Of a stretch of DNA of 64,000 bases, positions 54,085 to 64,000 are shown piece after piece; positions within the stretch are counted from its first letter, which is position 1; each line of letters opens with the position of its first letter. The notes beneath the pieces were generated by a model. It searched no databases, had not been told where the DNA came from, and was given only the letters and a program-made list of their open reading frames with translations. Source of the DNA: Sophora flavescens (lineage: Eukaryota; Streptophyta; Magnoliopsida; Fabales; Fabaceae); the NCBI GenBank assembly GCA_030762895.1, contig CM061065.1, positions 72,462,200 to 72,526,199 on the forward strand. Direction: 5' to 3'. The translations under genes were made by a program, and so were the position numbers.

Positions 54085-55373
54085 TGAACGTGCTGTCGCC
54101 ACGCGCCAAAAAGAACGAGCGATTATTAAAATAATGTAGTATAGAGCGACAACTCGGATATCGTCTCTCAAGGACTCTTAGGTGTTGTCGTTATTAACAG
54201 AAAATCAGTAAAAGTCAGATTTTGGGGGTTTGGATTGAAATAAAATAAAGAAAACAAAACAATGGAAACAAAGCAGTTAAAGAGAATAGCAAATAAACTA
54301 AAGACGATTAACCTACTGTTCTCGGTTTCTTACTATCATTGGTTCATGTAAATCCAAGCCCTAAGCAGATTCTAAACCCTTTCCGATTGTAGCATCAATT
54401 TACAAGCGAAATCAATACTATGAGACATATATTCCTATTCCCGAATTAAGCAAACGGGGTGAAGCACTCATGAACTAAGCGAACATGATTGAACACACGC
54501 GAATTAAGCAAATGCGATTATATATAGGAACATACAATCATCGAAATAAATCAATACTAATCCTATACATATCTGAATTAAGCAAACAGAAACATATAGA
54601 ACAGTACTGAAAAGGAATAGCAATTCAAATAGGAAATACAAAACCTCAAGTGTAATAATGGAAACCAATCCCAGTAGATTAATCTAGGAGACTAGTTCTC
54701 CATTACAGAAATAAACATAAAAGAAAAAGAAGGAAAATAAACTACTACTACCGACTATCAAAGACTAGCCAAAACTGGCTAACTCTGACTTTTTTCTTCA
54801 GTTCTGCCTAAGACTGTCTTATATACACGTTTCTGGAATCAGAGGACTCGCGAGGCGAAGCCTCTCTCGCGACGCGGAAATTGTGAACAGTCTGCGACTT
54901 TTGATCTTCTCGCGGGGCGAGCATATCCTTCGCGAGGCGAATCTCTTCAGATCCCAAACTGTAACGCCCGTGACCTTCAACATGCGCAAACCGTGATGGC
55001 TTCTGGTCTTCCAAGTCTCGCGTGGCGAATGGATGCTCGCGAGGCGAACGCTTCAACTTCAAAACTGCCACAGCCGTGATCTTCAACACGGGTAAACGTC
55101 TCTGACTTTCTGGGCTTGGTGACTTGCGGGGCGAGATATCCTTCGCGGGGCGAGTGGCTCCAGATTTATTTTATTTTTTTATTACCTGAAAATAAGAAAA
55201 TAACAGTAAGTACTTTATTTAACTCCAAATCAACTAAATTAACATAAAAACACTTTACAGACTCAAAATACTACTTAAGGACAATCAAGTCTAATTTGAG
55301 TGAAAATGATATAAAATTAGCACAAAGCCAAGGTCTTTACTAGTTATAAAACCAGTCAAACAGAGGCTCATCA
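54085..55373 (-). repeat. Array LTR copy 3
   Basis: 1289 bp; begins TGAACGTGCTG (one change from copy 1). TATA at 54828-54835; GC-rich pairs at about 54844-55155. Confidence 0.93.
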
Positions 55374-56757
55374 AAATACCTCAAACTTAAACTTTGCTTG
55401 TCCCCAAGCAAACTAAAACTTAAAAACTTAAAAAGACTCAAGACCTGGCAAGCTCAAAAGAGTCAATCAACTTTCGCACAGATTTCAAGCAAATTATCAA
55501 AATATTTTTTTTTCAATGCTCCCCCCTTTACAAACAAAGCAACCCCCACATGCATTTATTCTAAACAGTTGAGAAATTAATCATTCAAACAATCATTAAT
55601 CTAAGCAGGGGGTCTAAGTTACACATACAAGGGAGATCACCAATTTCAAACAACTGCCTTTCCCACAAGGGAAATTTATGTTCACTCAATTGCTCAGTTT
55701 GTGTCTAGGCTTTCACTCAATTTCACTTTTAAGAAACACTTCCCATAAATTTGATTTTCATCTCAAAATGGTTCCCACAGAAAACATGCAAGCAACATCA
55801 GAAGGTCTTTTATGGGTTGTAATGGGGCCTGGCTAAGGGTAGGATATACAAAGGAACTAGGCTGAAGACCCTAGGAACTAAGAGAGCATGAACATTATTT
55901 ACACTTTGAAATTCACTCAAGTTCCTTTCTTAATTTTTTTTTTCTTTATGCTTCTGGGTGGCTACAGCCTCTTTTATTTTTCTAATACTTTTATTTTATT
56001 GTTTTTTTCTTTTCTTTCTTTTTTCTTTCTTCTTTTTTTTTTTCATTTTTACACTTTTTTTTTCCCAATCCCAAACAACACATTGCACCGGGTAGCCACC
56101 CCAAACTTAGTTTCTTGTACCCATTCTAAGATTCCATGCTCTCCTAATCCTAAGATCGGGTTAACATGGTTTTCCAGATTTATGGGCTTATAACATTAGG
56201 TTATCAAGAATTAACAAGCTAATAGGCTCAATAGGGCTAACTAGGGAACATGCATTAGGGATGGTCATTTTCAGGCTAAGTAGTTATTTACAAAGAAAAT
56301 GTCTAAATCATATGAAGCAAACACATAATCATGCAAACCAAAAAGAGATTCAAGCAAATTTGGGAAAGTGCAACTTAAAAAGTGATTTTCACACAGTCAA
56401 AAACATGTTGGAGGCTCAAAACCTCACCTGGACATTTTTGCAATTATTTGATTGAGATTCTATCCCTAGTGTGTGCTTCCTATCACCCCAAACTTATCAT
56501 AAATCATGCCATCATAATAAAATCTCAAAGTTCAGCTTTCAATCATATGGGGATCATTTTTCAAAAAAATTTCAAATCCTAGGGGAAAACAGTCAACACT
56601 ATCATGCAATCAATCTATGCAAAAATTAATAAAATCCAATAAACTTGCCATAACCAAGACACAAACACAACTCCTGAGCTTCTCAAATTATTCAGGAGCT
56701 TTATTAAAAACAAAGCAGAAATAAAGCAAGGAAAAGAAAATTAAAAAGAAGAAAGGG
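55374..56757 (-). other. Internal non-coding part, unit 3
   Basis: Same organisation as unit 1; pyrimidine tract about 55934-56065; no gene seen. Confidence 0.7.
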
Positions 56758-57530
56758 TTAAGAAAACTCATTAAGGGCGGTTCCACCAGGATCCCATTGG
56801 TTGTAGCATAAGGCCCACGTGGTAGCCAAAGGACTGAAGCTTGTCCCATGCTTCCATAACTTGCAGCTTTGATGTGGGAGTGAGCACTTGACAATTATGG
56901 TGACCTCGCCCAGTGCGGCGGACTTCTCACTCCCCTTCGGGTCACAGCAGACCTCTTTATCTACAAAGTCTCCACAATAGAAGTGGGCCTCAACCTCTTG
57001 GACCGGCCATGGTGCAAAATCCAAAGGCTTAAACTCCATCACTGGTTCCTCAGGGGGAGGTGGCAAACAGTTAGCTGGGGTCTCCGGTCTTTGCTTCAAC
57101 TTCACGCAAGGTCTTCATCCATTGCACTAACAAAGTTATCACTTGCTATACATTGAGAAATTTCAGCACACACCACACAAAGGTTAGAGTTAGTAGAGTC
57201 AGTACATATATCACAATAAAATGAATCAAGTAAAATTCAGATATGTCCGGAAATTCAGCAATTAATTCATGCACCCCATCACTTTCAACACATGCATCTA
57301 AGACCAAAGATTCTTCTTTATCCTCAAGCACGGTGGAGCAAATGTTCTCCTGATCCTCCTGATGCTCATTTCCTATATGAACATGGCCCTAAACCTCATC
57401 TGTCTCCTGTTCCATATGGATGCTTTACTTAACATACCTTTCAAAATAACATTCTACACACAAAGCAGTGCCAGAACAATAACAATCATCACATGCATTA
57501 GAGTCAGGAGATTCAACACACAATTCATCA
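56758..57530 (-). pseudogene. Cysteine-rich frame of array unit 3, several indels
   Basis: Same frame as unit 1 but with clustered small changes: CCGGTCTTTGC for CCGGTGCTGC (57086), TTCACGCAAGG for TTCTGCAAGG (57101), GAATCAAGTAAAATTCAGATATG (57221) and others. Broken into 57331-57146 and 57105-56758. Confidence 0.6.
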
Positions 57531-58168
57531 TCACAATTCATCATCACAATCATCATCAGAAGTATCTTCAAGAATAACTTGTGACTCTGTAAGTTCTTCA
57601 ATGGGCTGTGGAGTTAGCATTGCAGCCGAGTTGGCGACAATTTGATCAATTTGCATAGCCAACTTCTGAGATTCAGCTTGGCTCCTCTGGTATTCAAGAT
57701 TACTTGCCTCCATCCTCTGTTGAAATTCAAGATTTTGTTGTGCCCACCGTTGATTGTTCTCTTCCATTTGTTGTAGCATTGAAGCAATCTCATCCAAGGT
57801 GCTCTATGAAGGTTCGGAATGTGTAGAGGTGGTCACTTGGCTAGGATAATATCTAAACAGGAAGGCTTCCTTCAAATCAAACCAGCTTGAGATGGAATTC
57901 TCATCAAGACAATACAACCAATCTCTTGCAGCACCTTCAAGTGAGAACTGAAAGCTTCCATCCGAATGTGATCTTACGTTATTCTGCAGGTCTCAGCATT
58001 ATAGAGCAAACAGCACTGGAATTCCCTCGGATGTTCCTGCGGATTTTCACCGCAAAACCACTAAACCTTGGCAACCCGATGTGATAAACCAAGAAAATCA
58101 GGAAAATATATGCATGGTGGTGGTTCATAGTAAACATTAGGCACGTAATTTCGCATATAACTATCCAT
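57531..58168 (-). pseudogene. gag of array unit 3, frameshifted
   Basis: ATG at 58166-58168. The C-terminal 88 codons (57797-57531) are open; the N-terminal half has single-base losses and gains at about 57950, 57973, 57984, 58013, 58051 and 58076 and a stop at 57806. The other units are intact at these places. Confidence 0.8.
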
Positions 58169-58272
58169 GGGGGGTGCTAAAATTCACAACCAGACAATGC
58201 AGACAAAAATAATTAGCGAAGAGATTATTTTTTTTTTAAACTTTATTTTCTGCTAATAACAACAAACCAGAG

Positions 58273-58290
58273 TCCCCGGCAACGGCGCCA
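58273..58290 (-). other. Primer-binding site, unit 3
   Basis: TGGCGCCGTTGCCGGGGA, tRNA-Asp type, unchanged. Confidence 0.92.
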
Positions 58291-58295
58291 ATTTT

Positions 58296-59585
58296 TGAAC
58301 GTGCTGTCGCCACGCGCCAAAAAGAACGAGCGATTATTAAAATAATGTAGTATAGAGCGACAACTCGGATATCGTCTCTCAAGGACTCTTAGGTGTTGTC
58401 GTTATTAACAGAAAATCAGTAAAAGTCAGATTTTGGGGGTTTGGATTGAAATAAAATAAAGAAAACAAAACAATGGAAACAAAGCAGTTAAAGAGAATAG
58501 CAAATAAACTAAAGACGATTAACCTACTGTTCTCGGTTTCTTACTATCATTGGTTCATGCAAATCCAAGCCCTAAGCAGATTCTAAACCCTTTCCGATTG
58601 TAGCATCAATTTACAAGCGAAATCAATACTATGAGACATATATTCCTATTCCGAATTAAGCAAACGGGTTGAAGCACTCATGAACTAAGCGAACATGATT
58701 GAACACACGCGAATTAAGCAAATGCGATTATATATAGGAACATACAATCATCGAAATAAATCAATACTAATCCTATACATATCTGAATTAAGCAAACAGA
58801 AACATATAGAACAGTACTGAAAAGGAATAGCAATTCAAATAGGAAATACAAAACCTCAAGTGTAATAATGGAAACCAATCCCAGTAGATTAATCTAGGAG
58901 ACTAGTTCTCCATTACAGAAATAAACATAAAAGAAAAAGAATGAAAATATACTACTACTACAGACTATCAAAGACTAGCCAAACCTGGATAACTCTGACT
59001 TTTTTCTTCAGTTCTTCCTAAGACTGTCTTATATACACGTTTACGGAATCGGGAGGACTCGCGAGGCGAAGCCTCTCTCGCGACGCGGAAATTGTGAAAC
59101 GATCTGCGACTTTTGATCTTCTCGCGGGGCGAGCATATCCTTCGCGAGGCGAATCTCTTCAGATCCCAAATTGTAACGCCCGTGACCTTCAACATGCGCA
59201 AACCGTGATGGCTTCTGGTCTTCCAAGTCTCGCGTGGCGAATGGATGCTCGCGAGGCGAACGCTTCAACTTCAAAACTGCCACAGCCGTGATCTTCAATA
59301 CGGGTAAACGTCTCTGACTTTCTGGGCTTGGTGACTTGCGGGGCGAGATATCCTTCGCGGGGCGAGTGGCTCCAGATTTATTTTATTTTTTTATTACCTG
59401 AAAATAAGAAAATAACAGTAAGTACTTTATTTAACTCCAAATCAACTAAATTAACATAAAAACACTTTACAGACTCAAAATACTACTTAAGGACAATCAA
59501 GTCTAATTTGAGTGAAAATGATATAAAATTAGCACAAAGCCAAGGTCTTTACTAGTTATAAAACCAGTCAAACAGAGGCTCATCA
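58296..59585 (-). repeat. Array LTR copy 4
   Basis: 1290 bp with scattered small differences from the other LTRs (58651, 58666, 58942, 58961, 58985, 59042, 59099), continuing the cluster of changes begun in unit 3. Confidence 0.92.
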
Positions 59586-60971
59586 AAATACCTCAAACTT
59601 AAACTTTGCTTGTCCCCAAGCAAACTAAAACTTAAAAACTTAAAAAGACTCAAGACCTGGCAAGCTCAAAAGAGTCAATCAACTTTTCGCATGATTTAAA
59701 TCAAATTATCAAAATATTTTTTTTTCAATGCTCCCCCCTTTACAAACAAAGCAACCCCCACATGCATTTATTCTAAACAGTTGAGAAATTAATCATTCAA
59801 ACAATCATTAATCTAAGCAGGGGGTCTAAGTTACACATACAAGGGAGATCACCAAATTCAAACAACTGCCTTTCCCACAAGGGAAATTTATGTTCACTCA
59901 ATTGCTCAGTTTGTGTCTAGGCTTTCACTCAATTTCACTTTTAAGAAACACTTCCCATAAATTTGATTTTCATCTCAAAATGGTTCCCACAGAAAACATG
60001 CAAGCAACATCAGAAGGTCTTTTATGGGTTGTAATGGGGCCTGGCTAAGGGTAGGATATACAAAGGAACTAGGCTGAAGACCCTAGGAACTAAGAGAGCA
60101 TGAACATTATTTACACTTTGATATTCACTCAAGTTCCTTTCTTAATTTTTTTTTTCTTTATGCTTCTGGGTGGCTACAGCCTCTTTTATTTTTCTAATAC
60201 TTTTATTTTATTGTTTTTTTCTTTTCTTTCTTTTTTCTTTCTTCTTTTTTTTTTTTCATTTTTACACTTTTTTTTTCCCAATCCCAAACAACACATTGCA
60301 CCGGGTAGCCACCCCAAACTTAGTTTCTTGTACCCATTCTAAGATTCCATGCTCTCCTAATCCTAAGATCGGGTTAACATGGTTTTCCAGATTTATGGGC
60401 TTATAACATTAGGTTATCAAGAATTAACAAGCTAATAGGCTCAATAGGGCTAACTAGGGAACATGCATTAGGGATGGTCATTTTCAGGCTAAGTAGTTAT
60501 TTACAAAGAAAATGTCTAAATCATATGAAGCAAACACATAATCATGCAAACCAAAAAGAGATTCAAGCAAATTTGGGAAAGTGCAACTTAAAAAGTGATT
60601 TTCACACAGTCAAAAACATGTTGGAGGCTCAAAACCTCACCTGGACATTTTTGCAATTATTTGATTGAGATTCTATCCCTAGTGTGTGCTTCCTATCACC
60701 CCAAACTTATCATAAATCATGCCATCATAATAAAATCTCAAAGTTCAGCTTTCAATCATATGGGGATCATTTTTCAAAAAAATTTCAAATCCTAGGGGGA
60801 AAACAGTCAACACTATCATGCAATCAATCTATGCAAAAATTAATAAAATCCAATAAACTTGCCATAACCAAGACACAAACACAACTCCTGAGCTTCTCAA
60901 ATTATTCAGGAGCTTTATTAAAAACAAAGCAGAAATAAAGCAAGGAAAAGAAAATTAAAAAGAAGAAAGGG
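59586..60971 (-). other. Internal non-coding part, unit 4
   Basis: Same organisation as unit 1; variant bases at 59685-59700 next to the LTR; pyrimidine tract about 60140-60275; no gene. Confidence 0.7.
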
Positions 60972-61740
60972 TTAAGAAAACTCATTAAGGGCGGTTCCAC
61001 CAGGATCCCATTGGTTGTAGCATAAGGCCCACGTGGTAGCCAAAGGACTGAAGCTTGTCCCATGCTTCCATAACTTGCAGCTTTGATGTGGGAGTGAGCA
61101 CATGACAATTATGGTGACCTCGCCCAGTGCGGCGGACTTCTCACTCCCCTTCGGGTCACAGCAGACCTCTTTATCTACAAAGTCTCCACAATAGAAGTGG
61201 GCCTCAACCTCTTGGACCGGCCATGGTGCAAAATCCAAAGGCTTAAACTCCATCACTGGTTCCTCAGGGGGAGGTGGCAAACAGTTAGCTGGGGTCTCCG
61301 GTGCTGCTTCAACTTCTGCAAGGTCTTCATCCACTGCACTAACAAAGTTATCACCTGCTAAACATGCAGAAATTTCAGCACACACCACACAAAGGTTAGA
61401 GTTAGTAGAGTCAGTACATATATCACAATAAAATGAATCAGTAAAATTCTGAATGTCTGGAAATTCAGCAATTAATTCATCCACCCCATCACTTTCAACA
61501 CATGCATCTAAGACCAAAGATTCTTCTTTATCCTCAAGCACGGTGGAGCAAATGTTCTCCTGATCCTCCTGATGCTCATTTCCTATATGAACATGGCCCT
61601 AAACCTCATCTGTCTCCTGTTCCATATGGATGCTTTACTTAACATACCTTTCAAAATAACATTCTACACACAAAGCAGTGCCAGAACAATAACAATCATC
61701 ACATGCATTAGAGTCAGGGGATTCAACACACAATTCATCA
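60972..61740 (-). pseudogene. Cysteine-rich frame of array unit 4
   Basis: A 189-codon open part (61541-60972) as in unit 1, with CDICTDSTNSNLCVVC and the proline-rich segment intact. The first Cys module lies upstream (about 61720-61680), separated by the same two stops as in unit 1. Shared stops in all units indicate that the founder already had them. Confidence 0.6.
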
Positions 61741-62380
61741 TCACAATTCATCATCACAATCATCATCAGAAGTATCTTCAAGAATAACTTGTGACTCTGT
61801 AAGTTCTTCAATGGGCTGTGGAGTTAGCATTGCAGGTAGAGTTGGCGACAATTTGATCAATTTGCATAGCCAACTTCTGAGATTCAGCTTGGCTCCTCTG
61901 GTATTCAAGATTACTTGCCTCCATCCTCTGTTGAAATTCAAGATTTTGTTGTGCCCACCGTTGATTGTTCTCTTCCATTTGTTGTAGCATTGAAGCAATC
62001 TCATCCAAGGTGCTCTGTGAAGGTTCGGAAGGTGTAGAGGTGGTCACTTGGCTAGGATAATATCTAAACAGGAAGGCTTCCTTCAAATCAAACCAGCTTG
62101 AGATGGAATTCTCATCAAGACAATACAACCAATCTCTTGCAGCACCTTCAAGTGAGAACTGGAAAGCTTCCATCTGAATGTGATCTTCTGTTATTCCTGC
62201 AGGTCTCAGCATTATAGAGCAAACAGCCTGGAATTCCCTCAGATGTTCCTGCGGATTTTCACCTGCAAAACCACTAAACCTTGGCAACCAGTGTGATAAA
62301 CCAAGAAAATCAGGAAAATATATGCATGGTGGTGGTTCATAGTAAACATTAGGCACGTAATTTCGCATATAACTATCCAT
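61741..62380 (-). pseudogene. gag of array unit 4, C-terminal frameshift
   Basis: Open from MDSYMRNYVPNVYYEPPP (62380) for 190 codons to 61808, where GCAGGTAGAGTT replaces GCAGCCGAGTT (about 61834), shifting frame and replacing the usual C-terminus. The gag domain itself is intact. Confidence 0.85.
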
Positions 62381-62482
62381 GGGGGGTGCTAAAATTCACA
62401 ACCAGACAATGCAGACAAAAATAATTAGCGAAGAGATTATTTTTTTTTAATTTTATTTTCTGCTAATAACAACAAACCAGAG

Positions 62483-62500
62483 TCCCCGGCAACGGCGCCA
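62483..62500 (-). other. Primer-binding site, unit 4
   Basis: TGGCGCCGTTGCCGGGGA, tRNA-Asp type, five bases from LTR copy 5. Confidence 0.92.
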
Positions 62501-62505
62501 ATTTT

Positions 62506-63794
62506 TCAACGTGCTGTCGCCACGCGCCAAAAAGAACGAGCGATTATTAAAATAATGTAGTATAGAGCGACAACTCGGATATCGTCTCTCAAGGACTCTT
62601 AGGTGTTGTCGTTATTAACAGAAAATCAGTAAAAGTCAGATTTTGGGGGTTTGGATTGAAATAAAATAAAGAAAACAAAACAATGGAAACAAAGCAGTTA
62701 AAGAGAATAGCAAATAAACTAAAGACGATTAACCTACTGTTCTCGGTTTCTTACTATCATTGGTTCATGCAAATCCAAGTCCTAAGCAGATTCTAAACCC
62801 TTTCCGATTGTAGCATCAATTTACAAGCGAAATCAATACTATGAGACATATATTCCTATTCCCGAATTAAGCAAACGGGGTGAACCACTCATGAACTAAG
62901 CGAACATGATTGAACACACGCGAATTAAGCAAACGCGATTATATATAGGAACATACAATCATCGAAATAAATCAATACTAATCCTATACATATCTGAATT
63001 AAGCAAACAGAAACATATAGAACAGTACTGAAAAGGAATAGCAATTCAAATAGGAAATACAAAACCTCAAGTGTAATAATGGAAACCAATCCCAGTAGAT
63101 TAATCTAGGAGACTAGTTCTCCATTACAGAAATAAACATAAAAGAAAAAGAAGGAAAATAAACTACTACTACCGACTATCAAAGACTAGCCAAAACTGGC
63201 TAACTCTGACTTTTTTCTTCAGTTCTGCCTAAGACTGTCTTATATACACGTTTCGGAATCGGGAGGACTCGCGAGGCGAAGCCTCTCTCGCGACGCGGAA
63301 ATTGTGAACAGTCTGCGACTTTTGATCTTCTCGCGGGGCGAGCATATCCTTCGCGAGGCGAATCTCTTCAGATCCCAAACTGTAACGCCCGTGACCTTCA
63401 ACATGCGCAAACCGTGATGGCTTCTGGTCTTCCAAGTCTCGCGTGGCGAATGGATGCTCGCGAGGCGAACGCTTCAACTTCAAAACTGCCACAGCCGTGA
63501 TCTTCAACACGGGTAAACGTCTCTGACTTTCTGGGCTTGGTGACTTGCGGGGCGAGATATCCTTCGCGGGGCGAGTGGCTCCAGATTTATTTTATTTTTT
63601 TATTACCTGAAAATAAGAAAATAACAGTAAGTACTTTATTTAACTCCAAATCAACTAAATTAACATAAAAACACTTTACAGACTCAAAATACTACTTAAG
63701 GACAATCAAGTCTAATTTGAGTGAAAATGATATAAAATTAGCACAAAGCCAAGGTCTTTACTAGTTATAAAACCAGTCAAACAGAGGCTCATCA
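62506..63794 (-). repeat. Array LTR copy 5
   Basis: 1289 bp; terminal base changed (plus view TCAACG instead of TGAACG, so the minus end is TTGA not TTCA). It is followed by internal sequence of a further unit, so the array continues beyond 64000. Confidence 0.92.
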
Positions 63795-64000
63795 AAATAC
63801 CTCAAACTTAAACTTTGCTTGTCCCCAAGCAAACTAAAACTTAAAAACTTAAAAAGACTCAAGACCTGGCAAGCTCAAAAGAGTCAATCAACTTTCGCAC
63901 AGATTTCAAGCAAATTATCAAAATATTTTTTTTTCAATGTTCCCCCCTTTACAAACAAAGCAACCCCCACATGCATTTATTCTAAACAGTTGAGAAATTA
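63795..64000 (-). other. Start of a fifth internal region
   Basis: Matches 46962-47165; cut by the window edge. No gene. Confidence 0.85.

Larger units (their letters stand above)
45673..64000 (-). mobile_element. Tandem array of Athila-like gag-only LTR retrotransposon (element G), runs off the window
   Basis: Alternating LTR (~1.29 kb) and internal region (~2.92 kb): LTRs at 45673-46961, 49879-51165, 54085-55373, 58296-59585 and 62506-63794. Starts are 4206, 4206, 4211 and 4210 bp apart. Reading on the minus strand each internal region has a tRNA-Asp primer-binding site, gag, a cysteine-rich frame, a long non-coding part and a purine-rich stretch next to the following LTR. Neighbouring units share one LTR, as expected from unequal recombination between LTRs or from concatemer integration. 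The left 5-bp flank is TCGTA (45668-45672); the right end is outside. No pol, so mobilisation would need a partner. Confidence 0.93.

Noticed and set aside
45673..64000. CRISPR array or satellite interpretation of the 4.2-kb repeats
   Set aside because: The units have LTRs, primer-binding sites and gag, and there are no spacers; this is plant retrotransposon DNA.

Overview
The window is eukaryotic nuclear DNA from a flowering plant, almost certainly a eudicot. Plant-type Sirevirus (Ty1/copia), Athila-like (Ty3/gypsy) and L1-type LINE retrotransposons are present, along with two CACTA transposons, a hAT miniature element and a processed copy of the cytosolic ribosomal protein gene eL36 (RPL36). 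A legume is possible from the general style of the elements, but I cannot prove it. No functional host gene was found. Nearly every open reading frame is a fragment of a mobile element, and the region looks like gene-poor nested heterochromatin.

The left 45 kb is a 'Russian doll'. The backbone is one minus-strand LINE. It reads from about 44.79 kb (ORF1) leftwards through the endonuclease (43284-42475), reverse transcriptase and zinc-binding region (32945-30390) and RNase H domain (4962-4488 and 1157-1030), then leaves its last visible piece at position 1030. It is cut by four insertions: (1) LTR material of a ~3.3 kb LTR family at 1-1029; (2) a solo LTR of that family at 1158-4487; (3) Sirevirus-like element A at 4963-30389 (minus strand, target-site duplication GAAGA); (4) its relative element F at 32946-42474 (plus strand, duplication AGGAC). 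Element A is itself broken by a solo LTR (11520-13050, duplication GTAGA), by copia element D (13924-23650) and by an autonomous-type CACTA element E (23825-29558, duplication TCT). Element D carries a small CACTA element (16551-17903, duplication TCA) and a hAT miniature element (21704-22182, duplication ATGATCAT). Element F carries the RPL36 retrocopy (36461-37021). Taking out each insertion with one copy of its duplication restores continuous reading frames or LTR alignments, which validates most boundaries to the base.

Elements A and F form one family: ~1.9-2.0 kb LTRs beginning TGTTAAGTC, a gag gene, and a second large ORF (about 2.5 kb) of envelope-like or 'plant transposon protein' type, with no protease, integrase or reverse transcriptase. 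They look like a non-autonomous, two-gene Sirevirus derivative that would need enzymes in trans, for example from a gag-pol element of the type of D. All visible copies are mutated.

The right 18.3 kb (45673-64000) is a head-to-tail tandem array of an Athila-like, gag-only retrotransposon in minus orientation: LTR (~1.29 kb), internal region (~2.92 kb), LTR, internal region, and so on, with neighbouring units sharing LTRs. Four whole units plus a fifth LTR are visible and the array runs off the right edge. Each internal region has a primer-binding site matching the 3' end of tRNA-Asp, a gag gene and a cysteine-rich acidic reading frame I do not recognise. The LTRs carry paired GC-rich CGCGRGGCGA motifs just upstream of a TATA box. 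The array begins inside a diverged inverted relative (about 44790-45672).
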